From the NCBI GenBank assembly GCA_947441615.1, contig CANEUH010000014.1, positions 39,169 through 103,168 on the forward strand: a stretch of 64,000 bases of DNA, in the 5' to 3' direction. This document shows, piece after piece, positions 21,638 through 30,775 of the stretch; positions within the stretch are counted from its first letter, which is position 1; every line of letters starts with the position of its first letter. The position numbers and the translations under genes are program-made. The notes below the pieces were generated by a model, which was not told the DNA's origin, did not search any database, and was given only the letters and a program-made list of their open reading frames with translations. Source of the stretch: Bacteriovoracaceae bacterium. Lineage in GTDB: Bacteria > Bdellovibrionota > Bacteriovoracia > Bacteriovoracales > Bacteriovoracaceae.

Positions 21638-22447
21638 TTATAAAAGATTAGGGGTCGTCTTAATGTCCGAACCCTTTGCCATATTTGCGAAATAGTTCTC
21701 AATAATGGCGTCTCTTTTTTTATCGTAAATGATTTTCTTGTACAAGTTTTTGTCGATTTGATCAAAGGACTTAACGCCAAGAATCTTAATAACATGATAG
21801 CCCATTTGAGTTCTTACGGGTTTAGAGATGAAACCAACTTTCTGACCCTTAATGGCCTCAAAATATTCTGGAGCTAATCTTGTTGGAGGTTGAAAGCCTA
21901 GTTCTCCTCCAATGGGAGCAGTCGACGTTTGCGAGAATTTATTAGCATACTTTGCAAAACTATCTGGTTCTTTTTGAAGAATGTCATAGATTTCCATAGA
22001 TTGAGTAAATCCCGTTTTTACTTCTTCAGGAGTTGGCTCTGCTCTTAAACGGAAAAGGATCTGGGCCGTCCTGTATTCCTTATTCGTTTCGTAATATTTT
22101 TTAACGTCATCATCAGAAACCGTGATTTTTTTAAATTCACCTTCGAGATCTTTTGAAATTTGCGCGTGAAAAAGAATATCTTCTTGCTTAGAAACAACAA
22201 CAGGGTCTTTATCTACTCCGCTCTTTTTTGCTTTTTGGATGCTAAGTTCACGATTGATAAGATCTTGAAGAGAAATTTCTTTCGTGATTTTTCTCTGCCC
22301 TACAAACTTTAAATTTTGTAAGTGATATTCTTCAAATTGTTTTTTGGTAATTGCCTTTCCATTAACCGTAGCAACAACCGGACTTTTTTGAGCGAATGCT
22401 GGAATGGCCAGCGTTAGAAGAACGACTGCGAGAGAAAATTTTTTCAT
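21638..22447 (-). CDS. PpiC/parvulin-type peptidyl-prolyl isomerase
   Basis: From ATG 22447, with AGGGA upstream, the gene encodes 269 residues with a signal peptide ending AFAQ. A SurA/PpiD-type N-terminal domain (VVATVNGKAITKKQFEEY) precedes one parvulin domain (RTAQILFRLRAEPTPEE to RTQMGYHVIKILG) with the GGELGFQPP and GYHVIKIL motifs. It probably works with the neighbouring SurA-like protein on envelope proteins. Confidence 0.88.
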   Translation of the reverse strand: MKKFSLAVVLLTLAIPAFAQKSPVVATVNGKAITKKQFEEYHLQNLKFVGQRKITKEISLQDLINRELSIQKAKKSGVDKDPVVVSKQEDILFHAQISKDLEGEFKKITVSDDDVKKYYETNKEYRTAQILFRLRAEPTPEEVKTGFTQSMEIYDILQKEPDSFAKYANKFSQTSTAPIGGELGFQPPTRLAPEYFEAIKGQKVGFISKPVRTQMGYHVIKILGVKSFDQIDKNLYKKIIYDKKRDAIIENYFANMAKGSDIKTTPNLL

Positions 22448-22492
22448 ACACATCCCTGTGGTATTTAATATTAACTTCTAATAAAAACAGTA

Positions 22493-25400
22493 TCATACAC
22501 CCATTTCTGCTGCAATATGTTTTGCAAATTCATAAAGCATGTGATGACTCACTGACTCTTTAAAAAGAGCGTTCACGGAGGTGTCTGGATTTAACTTATA
22601 AAATTTCGGTTTATTTATGAAGAAGTTCAGCATCTTATCTCTTAATTGATGATTCCAGTTAAGTATTTCTTGGTCAAAATACATTCCAATTTGCTGGCCC
22701 GAAACCTTGATGAGGCGGATCCCCAGAGGCTGGAAAATAATTCTCGATCTTAGAATTGAATAGAGGGATTCGAGTTCTTTAGGTGTCATACCAAAGGCAT
22801 CGTTAAGTTCAGAAATAATTTCTTCTAAGCGGTTAAGGTCACTGCAGTTCGAGAGTCTTTTATAATATTTGAGCCTTAAAGCATGGTCTTCGATATAACC
22901 ATTAGGAATGTAGGCAGTAAATGGTGCCTGAATTTCAATATTTTTAGCTGAAACTTTCTGTTCACCTTTAATTTCTTGAACGGCCTCTTGGAGAAGATCC
23001 ATATAAAACTCAAGTCCAATAGCTTCAATATGACCAGATTGTTCTCCACCTAAAATATCTCCAGCTCCTCGAATTTCCATATCCGATGAGGCCAGAGCAA
23101 AACCTGATCCCATTTCAGCGTACGTTTGGAGTGCCTGAAGTCGCCTTTGTGCCGTCTCAGATAATGTCCGATTCTCGGGAACGATAAAGTAGGCATAGGC
23201 CTTACGATCTGAGCGTCCAATCCTACCTCTTAATTGGTGAAGTTGTGCTAAACCATAGGTGTCGGCCCGATCAATAATCATTGTGTTCGCATTCGGGATA
23301 TCAATCCCGGATTCTATGATTGTAGTCGCTAACAAGATATCAGACTTATGGTCGTAGAAATCATTAATTCGTTTTTCTAATTCTTTTTCATTCATTTGTC
23401 CGTGAGTGACAGAAATGCGCGCTTTTGGAACTAACTTTTTAAGATAAAGTTCATGTTCTTCAATATCATGAACTCGATTGTGGACGTAATAAATTTGTCC
23501 ACCCCTGGAGAGCTCTTTTTCCATGGCCGACTTTAGGGTCAGATCGTCTTCTTTAATGATGTATGTTTTTATCGCTTGTCTTCTTGGCGGAGCGGTTTGA
23601 ATAAGTGAAAGGTCTCGAATTCCCAAAAAGGAAAGCTGAAGTGTTCTCGGTATTGGGGTTGCTGTCATGGTAAGAACATCAACACCGGTTTTTAATAATT
23701 TTAATTTTTCTTTATGGGCCACACCAAAGCGATGTTCCTCATCAATGATAAGAAGTCCCAAATCATGGAACTCTACCTTGTCAGACAGTACGGCATGGGT
23801 ACCAATCAAGATATCCACTTTCCCTTCAGAGACTTCGGTTAAGATTTCTGATTTTTGCTTAGCAGTCTTAAACCGTGAAACAAAATCAATGTTAACGGGA
23901 AAATTTTCAAATCGCTTTTTAAATGAATGATAGTGCTGGAGGGCCAAAACAGTTGTGGGTACTAATAGAACCACTTGTTTTTTATCTAAAACGGCCTTCA
24001 TGGCAGCTCTCATAGCGACTTCGGTTTTTCCAAAGCCCACATCTCCGCAAACAAGGCGATCCATAGGGAATTGTCCTTGCATATCATCAAGCACATCTTG
24101 GATCGCCTTTTCTTGATCGGGAGTTTCTTCAAAAGAAAAAGAGAGTTCGAATTCTTTAAAGAGATGATCTGGAGGTGAGAACGGAAAGCCACCTCTTAGT
24201 TTTCTTTCTGCCTGAAGTTTAATCAAATCAAAGGCAAGTTTTTTGACTGAATTTCGAGCCTTTTGTTTCAGTTCATTAAATTTTTTAGATTTTAGTGATG
24301 CGACTTTGATACCCGAAGAGGAGTCGGCATGTTTTTGAACCAAATTTAATTTATAAACGGGGACATAAACCTTATCATTGTCTTCATACAGGATGACGAG
24401 ATAATCGCTCTGTTGATCTCCGGCAGCGATCGTTTCTAATCCCTTGTAAACACCAACACCATAGTCCCGGTGAATAACATAATCATTCACTTTTAAGGTC
24501 GCTAACTGCTCAGCAAATAAATCTTTATTGGAAGACTTTACTTGTTTTGCTTTCTTCTTTTTAACTGAAAAAAAGTCGCCCTCAGAGAGGACAAAGGTAT
24601 GATCGTTTTTATAATAAAAACCCTCATCTAATTTTCCAAAAACAAAATGGAGTCTCTCACCTAATTCAGTCAGGCGATTTTCTTCCATGAGGTATTGAAG
24701 TTCTTGTCTCGCATTTTCAGACTTGTACGAGACGATGAGATTCCCTCTGACATCAAGCTCTTTTCTTAAAAGTTTTAAACAGGCCTTTATGTAATCAAAT
24801 TTATTATCGGGAACAGATCCACTTGTTTGCAATTTGGTATTGAAATAAGCTTTCAATTTCTCAAAGTGAAGATGGATTTCTTTATTGAAGGGAGTATCAA
24901 GATTAACCGTAATATCTAATTGATCAATATTAAGCCTTTTCTGAGACAATGGCGGTAATTGCTCCCTAAAAAAGCTTTCTGGGCCAGGTAGTATTGAAGT
25001 GGACTCGACCAGATTTTTTTGATTTTCAAAATCCTCTTTCATTGAGGCGAAAAAAAGATCAAAATTATTTAGCCCATTATCATAATTTAAAAAACTTATT
25101 TTTGAATTATCTGGAAGAAAATCAAGTATTGTGAAGGGCTTTTCAAAAAAGAGGGGAATAAACAGAGCGTAGTTCTCAAAAAGTTGCCCCTCACTTAATC
25201 TCGTAAAAAGCTGCTTTCTGGATTCATATTTATTTTTAAAAGCCGGTTGGGCCTGAGGAATCTTTGATCGTAGCCTAGAAGCATACTCCTCCTTGGTTAA
25301 ATAACCAGGGCCAGGTATAAGGGTTACTTCAGGAAAAGTTTTTTCACGGTTAGTTTTTTGAGTCTCAATTTCAATTTCATAAATTTCTTCAATTAAATCA

Positions 25401-25999
25401 TCAAAATAATGAAGACGAACGGGTGGATGAGAAATGGGATAAATATCAAAAATTTCACCCCTTCTAGAAAATGTTCCAGGTTCTTCAATGGTGCTCGCTG
25501 GGTAATAGCCCATTTCCGTTAATCGTTTCGCAAGCTCTAACGGAGAAATAATGTCGTCTTTTTTGAAGTTAAAACTATTTTTTAAAAAAAAGTTTTTATC
25601 TGGCCCCAAGATTTGGATTGCTTCAAAAGTTGTTACGATGATGATAGGGGCATTTTTAATACATTTTTGTAACACGGCCCATCGAGAAAGAAGAGCAGCT
25701 TCTGACGCAAGGATAGAGCTATAAATGCCATGATTGTGCCCTGGGTAAAAATAAATATTCCGTAAATGTTTCAGCGCCTCAAAAGTTTCCTCGGCCTCAT
25801 CTTGATCAGCACAAACGATCAAATGTGTGGAATCAAAGAGTTGTTGAGAAAAATAACTACCCGCAAGAAGTGCCCACTGGTTAGGTGAAACACCTTTTAC
25901 CGAGAGTTCCTCGCCACCTTGAAGCCAGTATTGGATTTTAGATTGAATTCCATTAAACAGTGTCACATTTAATCCCGATGAAAAAGGTTGTCTTTTCAC
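22493..25999 (-). CDS. mfd: transcription-repair coupling factor
   Basis: Mfd displaces RNA polymerase stalled at lesions and recruits UvrA. The 1168 residues contain the UvrB-homology module at the N-terminus, the RNA-polymerase interaction domain (DYVIHRDYGVGVYKGLE), the RecG-like helicase with Walker A CGDVGFGKTEVA, DEEHRFGV and the QLRGRIGRSDRKAYAYF motif, and the TRCF C-terminal domain. It is convergent with nothing on its 3' side and probably leads the mfd-ppiC-surA-pdxA-uvrA block. The 5' side faces nuoA divergently. Confidence 0.97.
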   Translation of the reverse strand: MKRQPFSSGLNVTLFNGIQSKIQYWLQGGEELSVKGVSPNQWALLAGSYFSQQLFDSTHLIVCADQDEAEETFEALKHLRNIYFYPGHNHGIYSSILASEAALLSRWAVLQKCIKNAPIIIVTTFEAIQILGPDKNFFLKNSFNFKKDDIISPLELAKRLTEMGYYPASTIEEPGTFSRRGEIFDIYPISHPPVRLHYFDDLIEEIYEIEIETQKTNREKTFPEVTLIPGPGYLTKEEYASRLRSKIPQAQPAFKNKYESRKQLFTRLSEGQLFENYALFIPLFFEKPFTILDFLPDNSKISFLNYDNGLNNFDLFFASMKEDFENQKNLVESTSILPGPESFFREQLPPLSQKRLNIDQLDITVNLDTPFNKEIHLHFEKLKAYFNTKLQTSGSVPDNKFDYIKACLKLLRKELDVRGNLIVSYKSENARQELQYLMEENRLTELGERLHFVFGKLDEGFYYKNDHTFVLSEGDFFSVKKKKAKQVKSSNKDLFAEQLATLKVNDYVIHRDYGVGVYKGLETIAAGDQQSDYLVILYEDNDKVYVPVYKLNLVQKHADSSSGIKVASLKSKKFNELKQKARNSVKKLAFDLIKLQAERKLRGGFPFSPPDHLFKEFELSFSFEETPDQEKAIQDVLDDMQGQFPMDRLVCGDVGFGKTEVAMRAAMKAVLDKKQVVLLVPTTVLALQHYHSFKKRFENFPVNIDFVSRFKTAKQKSEILTEVSEGKVDILIGTHAVLSDKVEFHDLGLLIIDEEHRFGVAHKEKLKLLKTGVDVLTMTATPIPRTLQLSFLGIRDLSLIQTAPPRRQAIKTYIIKEDDLTLKSAMEKELSRGGQIYYVHNRVHDIEEHELYLKKLVPKARISVTHGQMNEKELEKRINDFYDHKSDILLATTIIESGIDIPNANTMIIDRADTYGLAQLHQLRGRIGRSDRKAYAYFIVPENRTLSETAQRRLQALQTYAEMGSGFALASSDMEIRGAGDILGGEQSGHIEAIGLEFYMDLLQEAVQEIKGEQKVSAKNIEIQAPFTAYIPNGYIEDHALRLKYYKRLSNCSDLNRLEEIISELNDAFGMTPKELESLYSILRSRIIFQPLGIRLIKVSGQQIGMYFDQEILNWNHQLRDKMLNFFINKPKFYKLNPDTSVNALFKESVSHHMLYEFAKHIAAEMGV

Positions 26000-26126
26000 T
26001 CTTAGAGGAGCGCAGGGTCAAGCTCTACAATACCTAGTCTCAAACAAAATAACATCTTTCCTAAATTCAACATCTTTTGTATCTTAAAACTACTTTTTTC
26101 CGACCTTAATTGAAGTGGAGACTTCC

Positions 26127-26543
26127 ATGACACCAGCTCAGTTTGATGGCTTGATGCCTATTGTTATCCTCATGGGTATTGCAGTTCTTTTGTTCACAGG
26201 TGGACATTTTGTTTCTGTATTACTTGCTCCCAAAAAACCTTCACTACTTAAAGAGACTCCCTATGAATGCGGAGAGCAGCCAGTTGGTTCTGCTTGGTCG
26301 GCATTCAATGTTCGATTCTACGTCGTGGGTTTGATCTTTATCATTTTTGATGTGGAATCGGTACTGATGTTTCCGGTCGCTTCCATTTTTAAAGAATTAA
26401 ACGAGGCTGGAGAAGGTGCCTACGCACTTATCATTTTTTTAAGTTTTATATCTGTCCTAATTGAAGGGATCGCTTATTGCTGGAAAAAAGGTGATCTTGA
26501 CTGGGTAAAGTCTTTCCAAGTTTCAGCTAAAAATAATAAATAA
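26127..26543 (+). CDS. nuoA: NADH-quinone oxidoreductase subunit A
   Basis: NuoA is a three-helix membrane subunit of complex I near the quinone site. The family motif ETPYECGEQP and the FDVE segment are present. ATG 26127 with GGAG 7 nt before it gives 138 residues; GTG 26115 is in frame but has no site. It starts the membrane-arm operon. Confidence 0.94.
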   Translation: MTPAQFDGLMPIVILMGIAVLLFTGGHFVSVLLAPKKPSLLKETPYECGEQPVGSAWSAFNVRFYVVGLIFIIFDVESVLMFPVASIFKELNEAGEGAYALIIFLSFISVLIEGIAYCWKKGDLDWVKSFQVSAKNNK

Positions 26544-26554
26544 GGTTTTCATCC

Positions 26555-27673
26555 ATGAATCAAACTCTTGTTAGTTACCTGTCGCAGTATGAGTTTTATG
26601 ATGTTCTCTTGGGGATTTTTGGAAAAAATGAGGGCTTACTTGCCTTTGTTGTCTATCTCCTCTTTGCCGGTGCTGTTGTTGGATTATGTGCAACAATCGG
26701 TGGACTCGGCACATATGCTGAAAGAAAAATATCAGCTGATATTCAACAAAGAATTGGCCCAAACAGAGTCGGCCCCTATGGAATTTTACAGTTTTTAGCA
26801 GACGGCGTGAAAATGATCACGAAAGAAGACGTTATGCCGAATACTGCGGATAAATTTCTTTTTTATCTTGCTCCCATGCTTGCCCTCGTTGGCGTATTTG
26901 CAACACTTGCAGTCCTTCCTTGGTCTAGTGGTTTTATGATGGCGGATCTCAATGTTGGGATTTTTTATCTCATTGCTATCTCTTCACTTGTAGGTGTGAG
27001 CGTTTTCCTGGGTGGATACGCTTCCAATTCTAAGTGGTCAATGCTTGGTGGGATGAGAGGTGCTTCTCAGATTATTTCTTATGAAATTCCGGTAACAATC
27101 TCTATTCTCTCTATTACATTGTTGGCCGGCGGAATGGGTTTTGGAACAATTTTGGGACAGCAATTAGGTACCCCGATCAATTGGTTCATTTTCCATAACC
27201 CGTTTGCATTCATTGCATTTTTTGTTTATTTCATCGGCGCCCTTGCTGAAACCAATAGGGCCCCGTTTGATCTTCCAGAAGCCGAGTCAGAGCTCGTTTC
27301 TGGTTACCACACTGAATATACTGGGATGAGATTCGGCTTTTTTGCCCTAGCTGAATATATCGAAGTTTTCGTTGTTTGTGGTGTGGGAGCGGCGCTGTTC
27401 TTGGGAGGGGGAAATCTTCCATTCAATGTTCAGTTTGATATTATCCCACTTCAGCTTTTTCAAGTTGTCATTTTCATGACGAAAGCTCTTCTTCTATATT
27501 ATGTCGTCATTTGGATTCGATGGACATTTCCACGTCTTCGCGTGGACCAATTGATGTCAATTTGCTGGAAGTATTTAACACCAATTGCCATTTTTAATCT
27601 CGTTGGAAACGCTGTTTGGGTAGTTGTGTTTAATGGAAAATCAATCGCCGATCTTGTGTTCGGTGGACATTAA
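26555..27673 (+). CDS. nuoH: NADH-quinone oxidoreductase subunit H
   Basis: NuoH forms part of the quinone cavity and links the peripheral arm to the proton pumps. The 372 residues have eight or nine membrane helices and the signature AERKISADIQQRIGPNRVGPYGILQFLADGVK and ETNRAPFDLPEAESELVSGYHTEY. The gene directly after is nuoJ, not nuoI as in standard operons. Confidence 0.96.
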   Translation: MNQTLVSYLSQYEFYDVLLGIFGKNEGLLAFVVYLLFAGAVVGLCATIGGLGTYAERKISADIQQRIGPNRVGPYGILQFLADGVKMITKEDVMPNTADKFLFYLAPMLALVGVFATLAVLPWSSGFMMADLNVGIFYLIAISSLVGVSVFLGGYASNSKWSMLGGMRGASQIISYEIPVTISILSITLLAGGMGFGTILGQQLGTPINWFIFHNPFAFIAFFVYFIGALAETNRAPFDLPEAESELVSGYHTEYTGMRFGFFALAEYIEVFVVCGVGAALFLGGGNLPFNVQFDIIPLQLFQVVIFMTKALLLYYVVIWIRWTFPRLRVDQLMSICWKYLTPIAIFNLVGNAVWVVVFNGKSIADLVFGGH

Positions 27674-27686
27674 TTAAGGATAACCA

Positions 27687-28220
27687 ATGTTCGTTCAATT
27701 ACTTTTTTTATTGTCTGCAGTCCTAACAGTGGGATGCGCTGTGGCCGTTGCTGTTACTAAAAACATCATGCACTCGTGTATTTTTCTCCTCGGATCCCTT
27801 ATTGGAATTGCTGGTCTCTACGCAACTCTTGGGGCCGACTTTGTAGCAGTGACGCAAATTATGGTTTACGTGGGTGGTATTGTTATCCTCATGTTGTTTG
27901 CAGTCATGCTTACAGGTGGAAAAGACTTTGCGTCACGAGCACAAAACTTACTTGGCCTTGCTCCTACAATGGGAAATAAATGGACTTACGGGATTGGTCT
28001 TTTTGTTGGTCTAGTGTTTCTACTAACGAATATTAAACTTCTTTCAAGCATCATGAAGTCTTATCCAGAAAAGACTTTTGGAAATGAATTTCCATCGACC
28101 GTGTCTCAAATTGGGCACCTTCTCGTTAAAGATCATGTTTTAGCATTTGAATTATCGTCAGTACTTTTATTAGGTGCTCTTGTTGGCGCAGCAATTATTG
28201 CTCGTCCAAGAAAGCAGTAA
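27687..28220 (+). CDS. nuoJ: NADH-quinone oxidoreductase subunit J
   Basis: This 177-residue membrane subunit has five hydrophobic segments, the conserved GADFVAVTQIMVYVGGIVILMLFAVML helix with its pi-bulge-like glycine region, and the LLGALVGAAIIARP ending. It contributes to coupling of quinone reduction to pumping. Short intergenic gaps on both sides support one operon. Confidence 0.95.
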   Translation: MFVQLLFLLSAVLTVGCAVAVAVTKNIMHSCIFLLGSLIGIAGLYATLGADFVAVTQIMVYVGGIVILMLFAVMLTGGKDFASRAQNLLGLAPTMGNKWTYGIGLFVGLVFLLTNIKLLSSIMKSYPEKTFGNEFPSTVSQIGHLLVKDHVLAFELSSVLLLGALVGAAIIARPRKQ

Positions 28221-28231
28221 TTGGATAAATT

Positions 28232-28537
28232 ATGATAAGTTTAATTTCTTACCTACTTATTTCTCTGGTTCTTTTTATCGTTGGTCTCGTGGTCATGATT
28301 TCAAGAAAGAACATTGTTGCCATTTTATTAGGGATTGAGCTCATCCTGAACGCAGCAGCTTTAAATTTTGTCGCTTATTCAAGATTTGTTACAAACAACT
28401 TAGATGGGCACATTTTTAGTTTATTTATTATTGTCGTTGCTGCAGCTGAAGCAGCGGTTGGTCTCGCGATAGTGATCCGTTTCTTCCAGATTAAAGAGAC
28501 GATTCATATCGACGAAGCTACTCAGTTAAGAAACTAA
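28232..28537 (+). CDS. nuoK: NADH-quinone oxidoreductase subunit K
   Basis: NuoK is an MrpC-like three-helix subunit. At 101 residues it has the normal length and the acidic residues buried in the membrane: GIELILNAAALNFVA and AAAEAAVGLAIVIRFF. It lies between nuoJ and nuoL with gaps of about 10 nt. Confidence 0.95.
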   Translation: MISLISYLLISLVLFIVGLVVMISRKNIVAILLGIELILNAAALNFVAYSRFVTNNLDGHIFSLFIIVVAAAEAAVGLAIVIRFFQIKETIHIDEATQLRN

Positions 28538-28546
28538 GGGTCAGAC

Positions 28547-30748
28547 ATGGAATATACAGTTGGAAGTATTGCACCGATTTTTCTTGCTCCAGTCATTGCA
28601 TTTGTCATTAATGCTTTTCTTGGAAGAAAGTTACCTCGCCAAGGGGATTGGTTAGCAACGTTAAGTATTTTTGTTTCTTTTGTTTTCTCTGCAAAGATTT
28701 TTGGAGATTTTATCTTCGGAAAGTTTGCAACGGATTATTTCATTCACAAGACGTTCACTTGGTTTGATTTATCCTACGGAGCAACCATTTGGAAAGTGGA
28801 CATGGGTGTCTATATAGATAACATGGCCGCCATCATGCTTCTTATGGTTTCAGGAGTCGCTTTCCTCATCCACTTGTTCTCAACTTGGTATATGGATCAC
28901 GATGAAAAGCACGGAAGATTCTTTGTTTTCCTGCCGCTCTTTACTTCTGCCATGCTTGGGTTGGTTCTTTCAGACAATCTTTTCTCTCTCTTCATTTTTT
29001 GGGAGATCATGGGTTTTTGCTCATATTCCCTTATTGGTATTTACAATAAAAAAGAAAAAGCTGGGGATGCTTCACTTAAAGCATTCATGACAACAAGAGT
29101 GGGAGACGTTTTCTTACTTCTTGGTATGGTTGCCATTTGGATGGTGATTGGCTCGGTTTCTTACGTTGATATCTATGCGGCGATTGCGGAAGGGAAATTT
29201 GCTGGTCAAACGGTCATTGGCATTTCTCTAGCAACCTTCGCAGGACTTTGTATTTTCCTCGGTGGAATGGGTAAATCGGCACAGTTTCCTCTTCATGTTT
29301 GGCTTCCTGATGCGATGATGGGTCCAACTCCAGGTTCAGCTCTCATCCACGCAGCGACGATGGTTGCAGCTGGAGTTTATCTTGCATTAAGAATGTATCC
29401 ATTGATGGTTCTTGGTGATCTTACGTGGTTTATTGCGGTTATTGGTGCCATTACTGCCTTCATGGCCGCGACCATTGCACTTGTTCAGACAGATATAAAA
29501 GCCGTTCTCGCTTTCTCGACGATTTCTCAACTTGGTTATATGATGATTGGTGTAGGAGTTGGTTCTTACAACGCTGCCTTCATGCATCTTATTACCCACG
29601 CTATTTTTAAAGCATGTTTATTTCTATCTGCGGGTTCGATCATTCACTCGATTCATGAACAAGAAATGCCGAAGATGGGTGGTTTACGTAAATATCTACC
29701 CTACACTCACTTTGCGATGATGTGCTGTACACTTGCTATTGCTGGGATTCCTTTCTTCTCTGGATTCGTATCAAAAGATCGAATCCTTGGAGATGCCCTA
29801 TATTTCGGATTCATGGCCGGACAAAGTCCTCTTATGGCCATCGTTCCGATCTTGGGTTTTGCTGGAGCTGGTCTCACGGCATTCTACATGTTCCGTATGA
29901 TGTTTCTTACATTCTACGGAGAAAATCGCATGAACGATCATCACCATGATCATGGTCATGGCCACGGACATGATGATCACCATGGTCATGAAATTCACCA
30001 TGAGCATTTAAATCCTCGTCAAAACGTTCCTCTCCTTATTCTTTCCGTTTTCACTCTTGGTTTTTGGTTTGCTGGAACCCTCACTGGACAGAGTTTTGGA
30101 AAAGTTTTTGGAGCTAAAACAGAGTGGTTCAAAATTCTTGTAGAGGCCCCAAAGGTTGAAAAATTTGTTGGTCACCCACGTGAGACTTTTGGTTCAACTG
30201 ATTCAAAACCAACGGTTGAACTTGAACATGCTCATTATCATCACCAAACTGGTTATGCGGGACCAAATCCTGATGAGCACAAAATTCATACGGCGCATAC
30301 TATTGGAGCCATACTTTCAATTATCATTGCCTTCTCAGGTGTGTTCTTGGCCTATTTGATGTACATCAAAAAATCAGTAAAACCACTTGCCTCTACATTT
30401 AGTGGATATACAGAAACCTTAAAGAATAAATACTATTTTGATAATCTCTACGTTGATCTCATTATCAAGAAGGGTCTACTCGGATTTAATAAATTTCTTT
30501 CATGGTTTGATATGGGTGTCTACGACAGGTTCGCTGTCGATGGATGGGCATCAGTTAATCGTTGGATTTTTAAGGCTGCGAAGTGGTTCGATAACGTCAT
30601 TGTGGATGCGATCGGTGTTGATGGAACCGGTGTTGCGGTAAATTTATTCAATTTAGTTTTAAGAATCGTACAAAGCGGAAAGATTCAATTTTATTTTGTG
30701 ATGCTGGTTATGGTTCTTGCTTCTTATATTTGGACATTAAATATTTAA
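28547..30748 (+). CDS. nuoL: NADH-quinone oxidoreductase subunit L
   Basis: NuoL is the distal antiporter-like pump with the long lateral helix. The 733 residues include FLPLFTSAMLGLVLSDNLFSLFIFWEIMGFCSYSLIG, GKSAQFPLHVWLPDAM.GPTPGSALIHAATMVAAGVYL and a C-terminal helical extension. Between helices, at about residues 462-487, there is a strongly histidine-rich loop (DHGHGHGHDDHHGH), and a second His-rich stretch follows near residue 565. These loops make the protein longer than E. coli NuoL (613). Confidence 0.95.
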   Translation: MEYTVGSIAPIFLAPVIAFVINAFLGRKLPRQGDWLATLSIFVSFVFSAKIFGDFIFGKFATDYFIHKTFTWFDLSYGATIWKVDMGVYIDNMAAIMLLMVSGVAFLIHLFSTWYMDHDEKHGRFFVFLPLFTSAMLGLVLSDNLFSLFIFWEIMGFCSYSLIGIYNKKEKAGDASLKAFMTTRVGDVFLLLGMVAIWMVIGSVSYVDIYAAIAEGKFAGQTVIGISLATFAGLCIFLGGMGKSAQFPLHVWLPDAMMGPTPGSALIHAATMVAAGVYLALRMYPLMVLGDLTWFIAVIGAITAFMAATIALVQTDIKAVLAFSTISQLGYMMIGVGVGSYNAAFMHLITHAIFKACLFLSAGSIIHSIHEQEMPKMGGLRKYLPYTHFAMMCCTLAIAGIPFFSGFVSKDRILGDALYFGFMAGQSPLMAIVPILGFAGAGLTAFYMFRMMFLTFYGENRMNDHHHDHGHGHGHDDHHGHEIHHEHLNPRQNVPLLILSVFTLGFWFAGTLTGQSFGKVFGAKTEWFKILVEAPKVEKFVGHPRETFGSTDSKPTVELEHAHYHHQTGYAGPNPDEHKIHTAHTIGAILSIIIAFSGVFLAYLMYIKKSVKPLASTFSGYTETLKNKYYFDNLYVDLIIKKGLLGFNKFLSWFDMGVYDRFAVDGWASVNRWIFKAAKWFDNVIVDAIGVDGTGVAVNLFNLVLRIVQSGKIQFYFVMLVMVLASYIWTLNI

Positions 30749-30775
30749 GTTTTTCTTCATAGAGAGAGGTTCGTT

